The position numbers and the translations under genes were made by a program. Below are positions 56,731-63,916 of a DNA stretch of 64,000 bases, piece by piece. Origin of the DNA: Terrabacter sp040702505 (GTDB lineage: Bacteria > Actinomycetota > Actinomycetes > Actinomycetales > Dermatophilaceae); NCBI RefSeq assembly GCF_040702505.1, contig NZ_JBFBLC010000007.1, positions 124,001 through 188,000 on the forward strand, in the 5' to 3' direction. Under the pieces are notes generated by a model, which did not search any database, was not told where the DNA came from, and saw only the letters and a list, made by a program, of their open reading frames with translations. Each line of letters opens with the position of its first letter. Position 1 is the stretch's first letter.

Positions 56731-58463
56731 GTGCTCGCCCCGTCGTCCAGTCGTGCGGTCCATGTCAGCACCGTCACTCTCTCGTTCGTCGTCAGCGCGC
56801 AGTCACCGTGCCGGGCCCGGGCGCGGCTGGCGAGGTTGGACAGGCCGCTCTCGGGGCCTCGGGCCGGCTGCTCGAGGCCGGCGCCGGTCACGCCCGTGGC
56901 CAGCGGTCCGTCGTCGCTGACCTGCACCGTCACGACGTCGGCCGATACGGTCACCCGGATGTCAACGGCCGAGGCCACCGAGTGCTTCACGACGTTCGTC
57001 AGAGCTTCGCGCAGCACGGCCGTCACGTCGTGGAGCAGGCCCGGCTCCAGGGCCGTCGCGACAGGGCCCTCCAGTCGCAGGGCCGGCTCGAACCCGAGGG
57101 CCGCCGACGCGGACGCCACGACCTCGAGGAGCACGGCCCGGGCGTCCCTCGAGGCCGGGTGGACCTGCAGCTCGAAGATCGCCGACCGGATCCTGCGGAT
57201 GGTGCCGTCCAGATCGTCGACGGCGCGGGCCACGGTCTCCCTCACGGTGGGCTCGACGGCCCGGCTGCGTACCGCCTCGAGCGAGAGTCCAGTGGCGAAG
57301 ATCCGCTGGATGACGTGGTCGTGCAGGTCCCTGGCGATGCGCTGGCGGTCCTCCAGGACCGCTATGCGCTCCTCGTCGGCCCGCCCGTCGGCGAGCTCGA
57401 GCGCCACGGCTGCGTGGTTGGCCAGCTGCTCGGCCATCTCGACCTCGGCCCGGGAGAAGACCGGCCCGCCCTTGCCGCGAGCCATGACGACGACGCCGCG
57501 CACGCCGGACTCCCCGGCGAGCGGGCACGCCATCGCGGGCCCGCACGGACCCTGTCCGGCAACTGCGACGAGCGCCGGCTCGCCGTCCGAGGCGGGGCCG
57601 GTGACGACGGCGCGGCGCTCGCGCATCGCCACGCCCGCGAGCGACCGCTCGGCGGGGTATGCCGTCCCGACCAGGTCGTCGGCCTGCCGACCGCGCGCAA
57701 CCTCCACGACGAGGCGGACGGCATACGCCCCCGTGGCCTCGCCGCTCGAGGTCTCGGCCCCCGGCGCGGCGCTCACCTCGGGGAAGTCGAGGGTGACGAC
57801 ATCGGCGTCGGCGAGGCGCAGCATGGCATCCGCGATGCGCACAAGGACGTTGCTGCCGAGCCCCGGTCGCAGCAGGTCCCTGGTGATCTCCGCCGAGGCG
57901 CGCAGCCACTCCTGCCGACGGCGCGACTCCTCGTAGAGCCGGGCGTTCTCGATGGCGACGCCGGCGTTGGCCGCCAGGGCGACGACGAGGTCCTCGTCGT
58001 CGTCGGTGAAGTCGGAGCCGTCGACCCGGTCGGCGAGGTAGAGGTTGCCGAAGACCTCGCCCCGGCAGCGGATCGGCACTCCCAGGAAACCCTGCATGGT
58101 CGGGTGGCCGGCCGGGAATCCGGCCGACCGCGCGTGCTCCGCGATCGCACTGAGGCGGATGGGCTGGGGCCGCTCGATCAGCAGGCCGAGGATGCCGTCG
58201 CCGGTGGGAAGATGACCGATGCGGGCCACCGCGGCTTCGTCCATGCCGGTGTGGATGAACTCCTCGAGGCGGCCGTCGGGCCCGATGACTCCGAGGGCCG
58301 CGAAACGCGCCCCCGCGACGTCTCGGGCGGCCTCGACGATGCGCCGCAGGACGGCGGAGAGCGTCAGCTCGGAGACGACGGAGCGGTTGGCGGCGAGCAG
58401 GGTGCGGAGCCGGTCCTCGGCCGAGCCGGAAGGGCCGGCTGCAGTCGTGGCCCGCGTGCCCAT
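56727..58463 (-). CDS. DevS/DosS-like GAF-GAF histidine kinase
   Basis: A 578-residue sensor kinase with two GAF domains (about 30-180 and 200-345), a HisKA_3 dimerisation domain and a HATPase domain. The phosphorylated His is in 'RIARDLHDHVIQRIFATGL' (about 386). The first GAF region 'GFPAGHPTMQGFLGVPIRCRGEVFGNLYL' resembles the heme-binding GAF-A of DosS, including a His where the proximal ligand would be; that it binds heme is inference. The HATPase shows 'TNVVKHS' and 'SDDGP'. ATG 58463 gives the expected length. The response regulator gene overlaps its 3' end. Confidence 0.88.
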   Translation of the reverse strand: MGTRATTAAGPSGSAEDRLRTLLAANRSVVSELTLSAVLRRIVEAARDVAGARFAALGVIGPDGRLEEFIHTGMDEAAVARIGHLPTGDGILGLLIERPQPIRLSAIAEHARSAGFPAGHPTMQGFLGVPIRCRGEVFGNLYLADRVDGSDFTDDDEDLVVALAANAGVAIENARLYEESRRRQEWLRASAEITRDLLRPGLGSNVLVRIADAMLRLADADVVTLDFPEVSAAPGAETSSGEATGAYAVRLVVEVARGRQADDLVGTAYPAERSLAGVAMRERRAVVTGPASDGEPALVAVAGQGPCGPAMACPLAGESGVRGVVVMARGKGGPVFSRAEVEMAEQLANHAAVALELADGRADEERIAVLEDRQRIARDLHDHVIQRIFATGLSLEAVRSRAVEPTVRETVARAVDDLDGTIRRIRSAIFELQVHPASRDARAVLLEVVASASAALGFEPALRLEGPVATALEPGLLHDVTAVLREALTNVVKHSVASAVDIRVTVSADVVTVQVSDDGPLATGVTGAGLEQPARGPESGLSNLASRARARHGDCALTTNERVTVLTWTARLDDGAST

Positions 58464-58609
58464 CAGCGGCGTCCCTGTCCCGTCCCGAGAGGCGAGCTCC
58501 GTCGCCGGGTCGCGCGGGCCCTGCACGCCCCGGTCACGATCCAAGGCTAGAGCGCGGGACGCCGGCCCCGGGGGCATTCTGCGACAGTGGTTTTCAGCTC
58601 AAAAGGTAC

Positions 58610-59173
58610 TTATCGGGCATTGACCGGTGTTCTGGGCAAGCCGAACGAGCGCCCGGTCATCCGCTCGACCGTGATGCCGATGAACACGTTGCGCACCCCG
58701 CCCGCCCACGGCTCTGCGCCCTCGACCGTCCACAAGTGCGTGAGCAGCGCGGGCGAGGCGACCGCCTGGGCTCGGCCGTGGACGATGACGCTCCAGCCGG
58801 CGTGGCGCGCAGCATCCAGCTCGTCGACCTCGAAGACCACCTGCGTCGGCCGCACGAGCTCCGAGAGCACACCGAAGGGCGAGGTGCGGAAGACGAGCAG
58901 CTCACCGACGCAGGCATAGCTCACCGGCAGGATCTGCGGTCCGCCGCCGGCGTTCCACGCGATCCGCCCGATGTCGCGCGACTCGAGCAGCGTCTGGCAC
59001 TCGGGCAGGGTGAGGTCGACGTAGTTGAGCCGTCGGCTGGACCGGCGCGGCTGTGGCGTGATGGGCGCCGGCGGGGCCAGCGGGGCCGGATGGACCGACC
59101 GAGCTGCCTCGGCCGTCTGGGCGGGCCGGGCCGGGCGCGAACGCTGGCCGGCGGGGGTCTTCGACAGGGCCAT
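58610..59173 (-). CDS. Pyridoxamine 5'-phosphate oxidase-like flavin-binding protein
   Basis: A 187-residue protein with a disordered Pro/Ala-rich N-terminus (about 1-50) and a split-barrel PNPOx-like domain. 'CQTLLESRDIGRIAWNAGGGPQILPVSYA' and 'FRTSPFGVLSEL' are typical of small FMN- or F420-binding family members, followed by 'VVFEVDELDAARHAGWSVIVHGRAQAV'. Proteins of this type belong to the DosR regulon in mycobacteria. It begins two bases after the flavodoxin-like gene's stop and so is co-transcribed with it; activity not predictable. Confidence 0.82.
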   Translation of the reverse strand: MALSKTPAGQRSRPARPAQTAEAARSVHPAPLAPPAPITPQPRRSSRRLNYVDLTLPECQTLLESRDIGRIAWNAGGGPQILPVSYACVGELLVFRTSPFGVLSELVRPTQVVFEVDELDAARHAGWSVIVHGRAQAVASPALLTHLWTVEGAEPWAGGVRNVFIGITVERMTGRSFGLPRTPVNAR

Positions 59174-59174
59174 G

Positions 59175-59885
59175 TCAGGTCTCCCGTGCGACGCCGGATG
59201 CGGCGAGCCGGCGATGGCGGTGACGACTGTGGCCCGGCCCGTCGGTCCGTCCGTGTCCGACCGGGGCGGTCAGCGCGGGGCTCAGTGCCGGGCTCAGTGC
59301 CGGGCTCTGCGTCAGGGCCTTCGGCTCGGGGACCTCGGTGATCGGCGAGGGCGGGGCGGTGGCTGCGTGCAGCAGCTCGCGACACTGCTCGAGCTCCGTG
59401 CGCACGCGGACCAGCTCCGAGCGCAGCTCGAGGTAACCGGCGAGGCTGTCACCCACGGTGCGGGCCCAGGCGTCCACGGCACGCCAGTCGGCTCCCCACG
59501 TCATCGGGATCGACGAGTCCCCGCTGTGGGCGCGCTCGTCGGCGGCCGCGTCGTCGGTCAGCAGGCTGTTTCGCCGCTGCGGCTCCCGGTTCGCTCCAGC
59601 GCCACGGTGGGTCACTCGCAGGCGGTCGACGTCGACGACGAGGTCGTAGCCGCCCGTCACCGGCATCGCCACGCACGGCCGGCAGGTCACCTGGTGACCG
59701 ACCAGGCTCAGCTCGTCGGCGATGGTCGCGGCGATGGCTTCGTCGATCCCCGCCGTGGTCGCGGCCACCGACGTGGTCGGCGCTCCGGTGGCGGGGCCTT
59801 CGGTCGCCTCAACGTCGACAGGTCGGCGCCGGGGCTCGTCCGACGGCGGTGGGGGCGTGGGATAGGTGATGAGGACCGTGCTCAT
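59175..59885 (-). CDS. Degenerate flavodoxin-like protein
   Basis: A 236-residue protein. The start 'MSTVLITYPTPPPPSDEP' recalls a flavodoxin's first strand, but the FMN phosphate loop is replaced by a Pro-rich stretch of about 40 residues. 'AGIDEAIAATIADELSLVGHQVTCRPC' and 'GGYDLVVDV' fit the next helix and strand of HemG/flavodoxin-type proteins. A coiled-coil region ('ELRSELVRVRTELEQCRELL') and a low-complexity tail with 'PALSPALSPAL' and His/Arg runs follow. FMN binding is doubtful. It shares the divergent promoter region containing the DosR-type boxes with the universal stress gene. Confidence 0.65.
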   Translation of the reverse strand: MSTVLITYPTPPPPSDEPRRRPVDVEATEGPATGAPTTSVAATTAGIDEAIAATIADELSLVGHQVTCRPCVAMPVTGGYDLVVDVDRLRVTHRGAGANREPQRRNSLLTDDAAADERAHSGDSSIPMTWGADWRAVDAWARTVGDSLAGYLELRSELVRVRTELEQCRELLHAATAPPSPITEVPEPKALTQSPALSPALSPALTAPVGHGRTDGPGHSRHRHRRLAASGVARET

Positions 59886-59979
59886 GTGCTCTCCGTGCTC
59901 GACGGCCGCCTGGTGCGGCACTGCGTCGATCCTGCGTCGACGTCGTGCTCGGGGAGCACGGCCGAAGGTCGGGGACGGA

Positions 59980-60017
59980 CGGGACCAAGGTCCCGGATCG
60001 GACAGGACCAAAGCACC
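59980..60017. promoter_or_regulatory. Two DosR-type boxes in the divergent promoter
   Basis: CGGGACCAAGGTCCCG (59980-59995) fits GGGAC-N4-GTCCC perfectly; AGGACCAAAGCACC (60004-60017) is a weaker copy 23 bp on. They lie between the flavodoxin-like gene (start 59885) and the universal stress gene (start 60065). Confidence 0.65.
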
Positions 60018-60064
60018 TGACCAGTCCCGTCGGGGTGGGCGAGTGTGGTCATGAGGTGAGTTCC

Positions 60065-60592
60065 ATGGACGAGACGACGCAATCAGGCGCCGGCCCTACG
60101 GCCTCCGAGCCGTCACGCGCGCCACAGCGGTCAGCGGTAGGAGGGAGTGCCGTTCCCGCTGGGCAGACGGGCCTGGTCGTGGTGGGGGTGGACGGCTCGA
60201 AGGAGAGCCGGATCGCGCTGCGCTGGGCCTGCTCCGAGGCACGCGTCCGCGGCTGCGCCGTCCTTGCCGTCTCGGTGTGGCACCTCTACCCGCTGGCGCC
60301 CCCTGAACGAGTCGGGGCGTCACCGTGGTGGTTCACGGCCGACCCCGAGGAAGCCACCCGTGCCTTCCTCGGGGAGGTCGTGGACGAGGTCACCGCCGAC
60401 TTCCCGGACGTCCAGGTGGAGCGGCGGGTGATCGCCGGTCACGCGGCGGAGGAGCTCATCGGGCTCTCCTCCCAGGCCGACGTGGTCGTGCTCGGCGCCA
60501 CCGGCAGCGGGGGCTTCGTGGGGATGAGGCTGGGCTCGGTGACCCGAGCCGTGCTCGAGCACGCCCTCTGCACCGTCGTCGTCGCCCGCTGA
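60065..60592 (+). CDS. Universal stress protein (UspA-like, ATP-binding type)
   Basis: A 175-residue protein with a 35-residue disordered N-terminus and one Usp domain. 'GLVVVGVDGSKESRIALRWACSEAR' is the N-terminal strand-loop-helix; the ATP-binding motif is 'LGATGSGGFVGMRLGSVT' (G-2x-G-9x-G-S/T), followed by 'HALCTVVVAR'. Proteins of this type help survival in hypoxia and dormancy in mycobacteria. Start ATG 60065. DosR-type boxes upstream indicate control by a DevR-like regulator. The 3' end overlaps an imperfect tandem repeat. Confidence 0.9.
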   Translation: MDETTQSGAGPTASEPSRAPQRSAVGGSAVPAGQTGLVVVGVDGSKESRIALRWACSEARVRGCAVLAVSVWHLYPLAPPERVGASPWWFTADPEEATRAFLGEVVDEVTADFPDVQVERRVIAGHAAEELIGLSSQADVVVLGATGSGGFVGMRLGSVTRAVLEHALCTVVVAR

Positions 60593-60627
60593 GGCCGTCT
60601 CAGGCGGTCTGCGGCCGTCTCAGGCGG
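60593..60627. repeat. Short direct repeat between the universal stress gene and the antiporter
   Basis: GGCCGTCTCAGGCGG is repeated at 60593 and 60613, spaced 20 bp. The second copy contains the stop codon of the antiporter gene (60620-60622). It is the smallest of the convergent-junction repeats. Confidence 0.7.
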
Positions 60628-62068
60628 CCTCTGCTGCGGCGGCCGCAGCGATGCGCTCCGCGCGCGCCGCCGCACGCTCGCGGCGACGGTCGAGGTGGCG
60701 CATGACCGGTGTCGCGAAGGTCCCGTGCACCATCACGGAGAGCAGGATCGTGAAGGCGACGGTCGACCACATCCAGCGCTCGTCGGAGAAGGCGTGCTCG
60801 CCGGCCGCGAAGGCGAGGTAGTAGAGCGAGCCGACGCCGCGTACCCCGAAGAAGGCCGTCGCCAGCGTCTCGCGCCGACCCAGGCCGCCCGGCAGGTCCG
60901 CGCGCCGGGCCGCCACCCGCAGGCTGAGCCAGCCCGCCAGGGGCCGCACGACGAAGACGAGCGCGAGGGCGATGACGACCCCGCGCCAGTCGAGTGCGTC
61001 GAGCACGCCCTTGGTCATGCCCATGCCGAGCAGCAGCAGGATGATGAGCGTGAGCAGGCGTTCGAGACGCTGCACCACCTCGTGCATCGAGCGGTGGTAG
61101 TGGTGGTTGCGCTCCGCAGCCCGCAGAGTCATGCCGCACACGAAGACCGACACGAACCCGTAGCCACCGACGAGCTGGCTCACACCGTAGGTCATGACGA
61201 GCGCGGCGAGCGCGAGCAGCGGCTCGCCCTGCTCCGCCAGGCGCAGGGAGGGGCTGGGGGAGCGGAAGGCGATGCGGGCCAGCACCCACCCGACGGCGGC
61301 GCCGGCCGCGACGCCGAGGACGATCTTGCCCACGAGGTCCCACGCGAGCCAGTGCGCGCCCCACGACGCGAAGCCACCGGCCGAGGCGAGCAGCACGGCC
61401 GCGGTCACGAACGGGAAGGCGAGGCCGTCGTTGAGTCCCGCCTCCGAGGTCAGGGCGAAGCGCACGTCGTCCTTCTCGTCGACCGGCTCGCCGTCGTCGC
61501 CCTGCGGGGACTCCGCTGCCCCGGGCACGGCCTCGCTGTGGGCGGCGTCCGGTCCATCGGAGCGGATGCCCCCGGCGGAGTCCCCGCCGGGGCTCACCTC
61601 GTCCTCGCCGACACGGGGGCCGCCGACCTGCACGTCACTGGCCAGCACCGGGTCGGTGGGGGCCAGCGCGGCCCCGAGCAGGAGCGCGGCGGCCGGTGCC
61701 ACGCCGAGGCCCCAGCCGAGCAGGGCGATCGCGCCGATCGACAGCGGCATCGCGACCGCCAGCAGCCGCCACGTCGGCGACCACGACGCCCACGAGGCCT
61801 TGCTGCGCCAGTCGAAGGACCGATCGATGGCGAGCCCGACGCCCATCAGGGCCACGAGGATGGCGAACTCCGTCACGCGCTCGACCTGGGGCCGGATCGC
61901 GACGGGGTCCAGACGCATACCCTGCGGCAGCGGCAGCAGCCCGATCCCCATGCCGAGGAGCAGCAGCACCATCGCGGCCGACACGGCATACCGCTCGAGG
62001 ATGTTCGGCAGCACCGCGGCGAGGAACATGGCGAGGCCCGCGATGAGGTAGATCAGGTCGATGGACAT
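60620..62068 (-). CDS. Cation:proton antiporter (CPA1, NhaP-like) with an acidic insertion
   Basis: A 482-residue transporter with about twelve helices. The ion-binding core is 'LAPTDPVLAS' and 'SEAGLNDGLAFP', both intact. Unusually, about 60 acidic, Gly/Pro/Ser-rich residues ('GEDEVSPGGDSAGG' to 'GEPVDEKDDVRF') lie between these two motifs, where CPA1 antiporters normally have a short loop. The insertion is hydrophilic and could be a cytoplasmic regulatory tag. The C-terminus is an Arg/Ala-rich helix ('RRRERAAARAERIAAAAAAEAA'). ATG 62068 is used, with a GGAGGAG upstream. It is convergent with the universal stress gene. Confidence 0.88.
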   Translation of the reverse strand: MSIDLIYLIAGLAMFLAAVLPNILERYAVSAAMVLLLLGMGIGLLPLPQGMRLDPVAIRPQVERVTEFAILVALMGVGLAIDRSFDWRSKASWASWSPTWRLLAVAMPLSIGAIALLGWGLGVAPAAALLLGAALAPTDPVLASDVQVGGPRVGEDEVSPGGDSAGGIRSDGPDAAHSEAVPGAAESPQGDDGEPVDEKDDVRFALTSEAGLNDGLAFPFVTAAVLLASAGGFASWGAHWLAWDLVGKIVLGVAAGAAVGWVLARIAFRSPSPSLRLAEQGEPLLALAALVMTYGVSQLVGGYGFVSVFVCGMTLRAAERNHHYHRSMHEVVQRLERLLTLIILLLLGMGMTKGVLDALDWRGVVIALALVFVVRPLAGWLSLRVAARRADLPGGLGRRETLATAFFGVRGVGSLYYLAFAAGEHAFSDERWMWSTVAFTILLSVMVHGTFATPVMRHLDRRRERAAARAERIAAAAAAEAA

Positions 62069-62192
62069 GGTGTCATTGCAGCTTGCTCCTCCGGTGGGCC
62101 CCACGTCACCTACCCGGCGCGGGCCCGGCGCGATCCGCGACGGCTCGCGCCGAGGCGTGGGCGCCTCTCGCGCACGGGCCGTCGGGCAGGCG

Positions 62193-62405
62193 CGTCGCGA
62201 GCGAGCTCGGGTTGCCGAGCAAGCTGAGCTGGGGGTGCTGACGGCCCGGCACCAGCTGACACGTGACCAGGCGTTCGGCCTGTTGTGAATGGCCAGCCAG
62301 GACACCAACCGCAAGCTGCGCGACGTGGCGCTCGAGGTGTCCGACACCGCGCAGCTGCCGGCCGCGAGGCGCGGCCGCCCGCGACGCGGTGACGTCGCGG
62401 GCTGA
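62193..62405 (+). pseudogene. Broken ANTAR-domain gene remnant
   Basis: Reading from 62193 gives 'RRERARVAEQAELGVLTARHQLTRDQAFGLL', then an in-frame TGA (62286-62288), then 'MASQDTNRKLRDVALEVSDTAQLP' in the same frame to 62403. Together these are an ANTAR domain with the stop in place of the Arg normally found in 'LLRxASQ' (a CGA-to-TGA change would do it). No sensor domain or good start precedes it; the upstream bases are the antiporter's promoter region. It appears to be a dead fragment; a sequencing error or deliberate recoding cannot be excluded. Confidence 0.75.
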
Positions 62406-62412
62406 CCGCCCT

Positions 62413-62441
62413 CCCGGCTCGAGCAGGCTGCTCGAGCCGGG
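62413..62441. terminator. Hairpin terminator between the ANTAR remnant and the sigma factor gene
   Basis: CCCGGCTCGAG / CTCGAGCCGGG with a seven-base loop (62413-62441), 11-bp perfect stem, 22 bp beyond the sigma factor stop. Confidence 0.7.
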
Positions 62442-62462
62442 CCGTCAGGGCTGTCACGCCCG

Positions 62463-63278
62463 TCAGGACGCGGCGGTCACCTGCTCGTGCTCGGTGTGCT
62501 CGACGAGGTGGTCGTGCAGACGCCCCGTGATGCGGCGCAGCGTCCGGGAGACCTGCATCTGGCTGACGCCCCGGGCCTCGCCGATCTCACGCTGGGTCAT
62601 GCCCTCGACGTAGCGCATCAGCAGCAGCTCGCGCTCGTCGTCGTCGAGCTCGGTGAGCGCCTCGGTCAGGCACACGCGGTCGTCCGCGCCCTCCATGTCC
62701 TCGTCGTCGGCGGCCAGGAAGGCCGACAGGCCCGGACGCTCGTCGTCGGCGGGGCTGCAGTCGAGCGAGAGCGGCCGGAATCCCGTGGCGGCGGACGCCA
62801 CCTCGCGCACGTCCTCGACCGAGACGCCGACGGCTTCGGCCAGCTCGGCGTCGCTGGGGGTGGACCCCAGCTGCTGCTCGAGCTCGGCACGGATCGACTG
62901 GAGGTTGACCCGCAGCTCCTGCAGGCGGCGGGGCGGGCGCACCACCCAGCCGCGGTCGCGGAACCAGCGCTTCAGCTCTCCCGAGATCGTGGGCACGGCA
63001 TACGCCGCGAAGGAGGGCGCGTGACCCGGCTCGTAGCGCCGGACCGCCTTGACGAGCGCGAGCCGTGCGACCTGGACCAGGTCGTCGTGCTCGATGCCCC
63101 GACCTTCGTAACGGCCGGCCATCGTGGTGCAGAGGTCGAGGTAGAGGTGCACGATGTGCTCGACCACCTGCTCCGACTCTTCGGTGCTGCTGCAGTGCCG
63201 CATCTGCTCGAAGAGCTCGGCGGTCTCGAGGTCGCGTTCGGCAAAGGAAAGTCGAGGGTGCACAGAGTAATGCGCCAT
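62463..63278 (-). CDS. SigB/SigF-family RNA polymerase sigma factor
   Basis: A 271-residue sigma factor of the SigB/SigF/SigG group. Region 2: 'YEGRGIEHDDLVQVARLALVKAVRRYEPGHAPSFAAYAVPTISGELKRWFRDRGW' (about 62-115), including the 'RWFRDRGW' end; region 3 'VNLQSIRAELEQQLGSTPSDAELAEAVG'; region 4 'LDDDERELLLMRYVEGMTQREIGEARGVSQMQVSRTLRRI' (about 213-254) with the HTH. It directs RNA polymerase to stress promoters. No anti-sigma factor gene is adjacent, which is unusual for the group. A promoter of the matching type (GTTT-N15-GGGTAT) lies on the divergent side at 63393. Confidence 0.92.
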   Translation of the reverse strand: MAHYSVHPRLSFAERDLETAELFEQMRHCSSTEESEQVVEHIVHLYLDLCTTMAGRYEGRGIEHDDLVQVARLALVKAVRRYEPGHAPSFAAYAVPTISGELKRWFRDRGWVVRPPRRLQELRVNLQSIRAELEQQLGSTPSDAELAEAVGVSVEDVREVASAATGFRPLSLDCSPADDERPGLSAFLAADDEDMEGADDRVCLTEALTELDDDERELLLMRYVEGMTQREIGEARGVSQMQVSRTLRRITGRLHDHLVEHTEHEQVTAAS

Positions 63279-63392
63279 GACTCATCTCCGATCATTCGGA
63301 CGAAAGAGTCGGCGCTGTGATTGGACCGCTCAGACACTTCGACGGTCTCACGGTCCACACGATTGCGCAATGGCAGGCATCCGATCGAGCAC

Positions 63393-63417
63393 GTTTGCCG
63401 GGGCCCGTCTCGGGTAT
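63393..63417 (+). promoter_or_regulatory. SigF/SigB-type promoter of the divergent lipoprotein gene
   Basis: GTTT (63393-63396), 15 bp, GGGTAT (63412-63417), nine bases, ATG (63427). This is the textbook SigF consensus with a position that fits a leaderless start, and it is 115 bp from the sigma factor gene. Confidence 0.75.
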
Positions 63418-63426
63418 GAGACGGCC

Positions 63427-63831
63427 ATGCGACGCGTCCACTCGCTCCTGACCCTCGCCGCCATCGGCGCGGTGACGTTCACCGGGTGCTCGTCCGTGGA
63501 CGAGCCCGGCGCCTCCGCCGTGGCGCAGCGGTTCCTCACCCTGGCGCGCACCGACGCGACGGCCGCGTGCGAGCTGCTCGCGCCGCAGACGGCACAGCGC
63601 CTCCAGGATGACGGGGGCAGCTGCCCCAAGGGCCTGCAGTCGGCGAAGCCGCCCGCGCCGGGTGAGGCCACGAGGGTGACCGTCGCGATGAACTCGGCGC
63701 AGGTCCGGATGGGCGACCAGGCGGTCTTCCTCGCGCGGTTCGACTCCGGCTGGCGCGTGACGGCGGCCGGCTGCACGCGCGAGTCCTCGGACGACGCGGT
63801 GCCCTACAGGTGCGCGGTCGAGGGGAGCTGA
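63427..63831 (+). CDS. Small lipoprotein, SigF-type promoter
   Basis: A 134-residue lipoprotein: signal with lipobox 'TFTGC' (Cys about 21), then 'SSVDEPGASAVAQRFLTLARTDATAACELLAPQTAQRL', a NTF2-like/DUF4878-type start seen in other actinobacterial lipoproteins, and a beta-rich end ('VFLARFDSGWRVTAAGC'). Four Cys in the mature part may form disulfides. The start ATG is chosen from the promoter spacing. It overlaps none and is followed after one base by a very small gene. Confidence 0.75.
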   Translation: MRRVHSLLTLAAIGAVTFTGCSSVDEPGASAVAQRFLTLARTDATAACELLAPQTAQRLQDDGGSCPKGLQSAKPPAPGEATRVTVAMNSAQVRMGDQAVFLARFDSGWRVTAAGCTRESSDDAVPYRCAVEGS

Positions 63832-63832
63832 C

Positions 63833-63916
63833 GTGAAGACGATGTTCGTCCTCTACTGCCTGGTCATCGCGGCCGGGTTCGCGCTGGCCTTCACCGTCGG
63901 GGTGGCGGGTCGATGA
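63833..63916 (+). CDS. Very small single-helix membrane protein (27 aa)
   Basis: GTG 63833 opens 27 codons: 'MKTMFVLYCLVIAAGFALAFTVGVAGR', one membrane helix and almost nothing else. It starts one base after the lipoprotein's stop, and its TGA overlaps the ATG of the next gene (ATGA), so the position and coupling support it as real. It may serve as a small anchor or regulator. Function unknown. Confidence 0.55.
   Translation: MKTMFVLYCLVIAAGFALAFTVGVAGR

Noticed and set aside
58560..58620. DosR-type box in front of the DevS-like kinase
   Set aside because: The region is AT-rich and may hold a promoter, but GGGAC-N4-GTCCC is not present.
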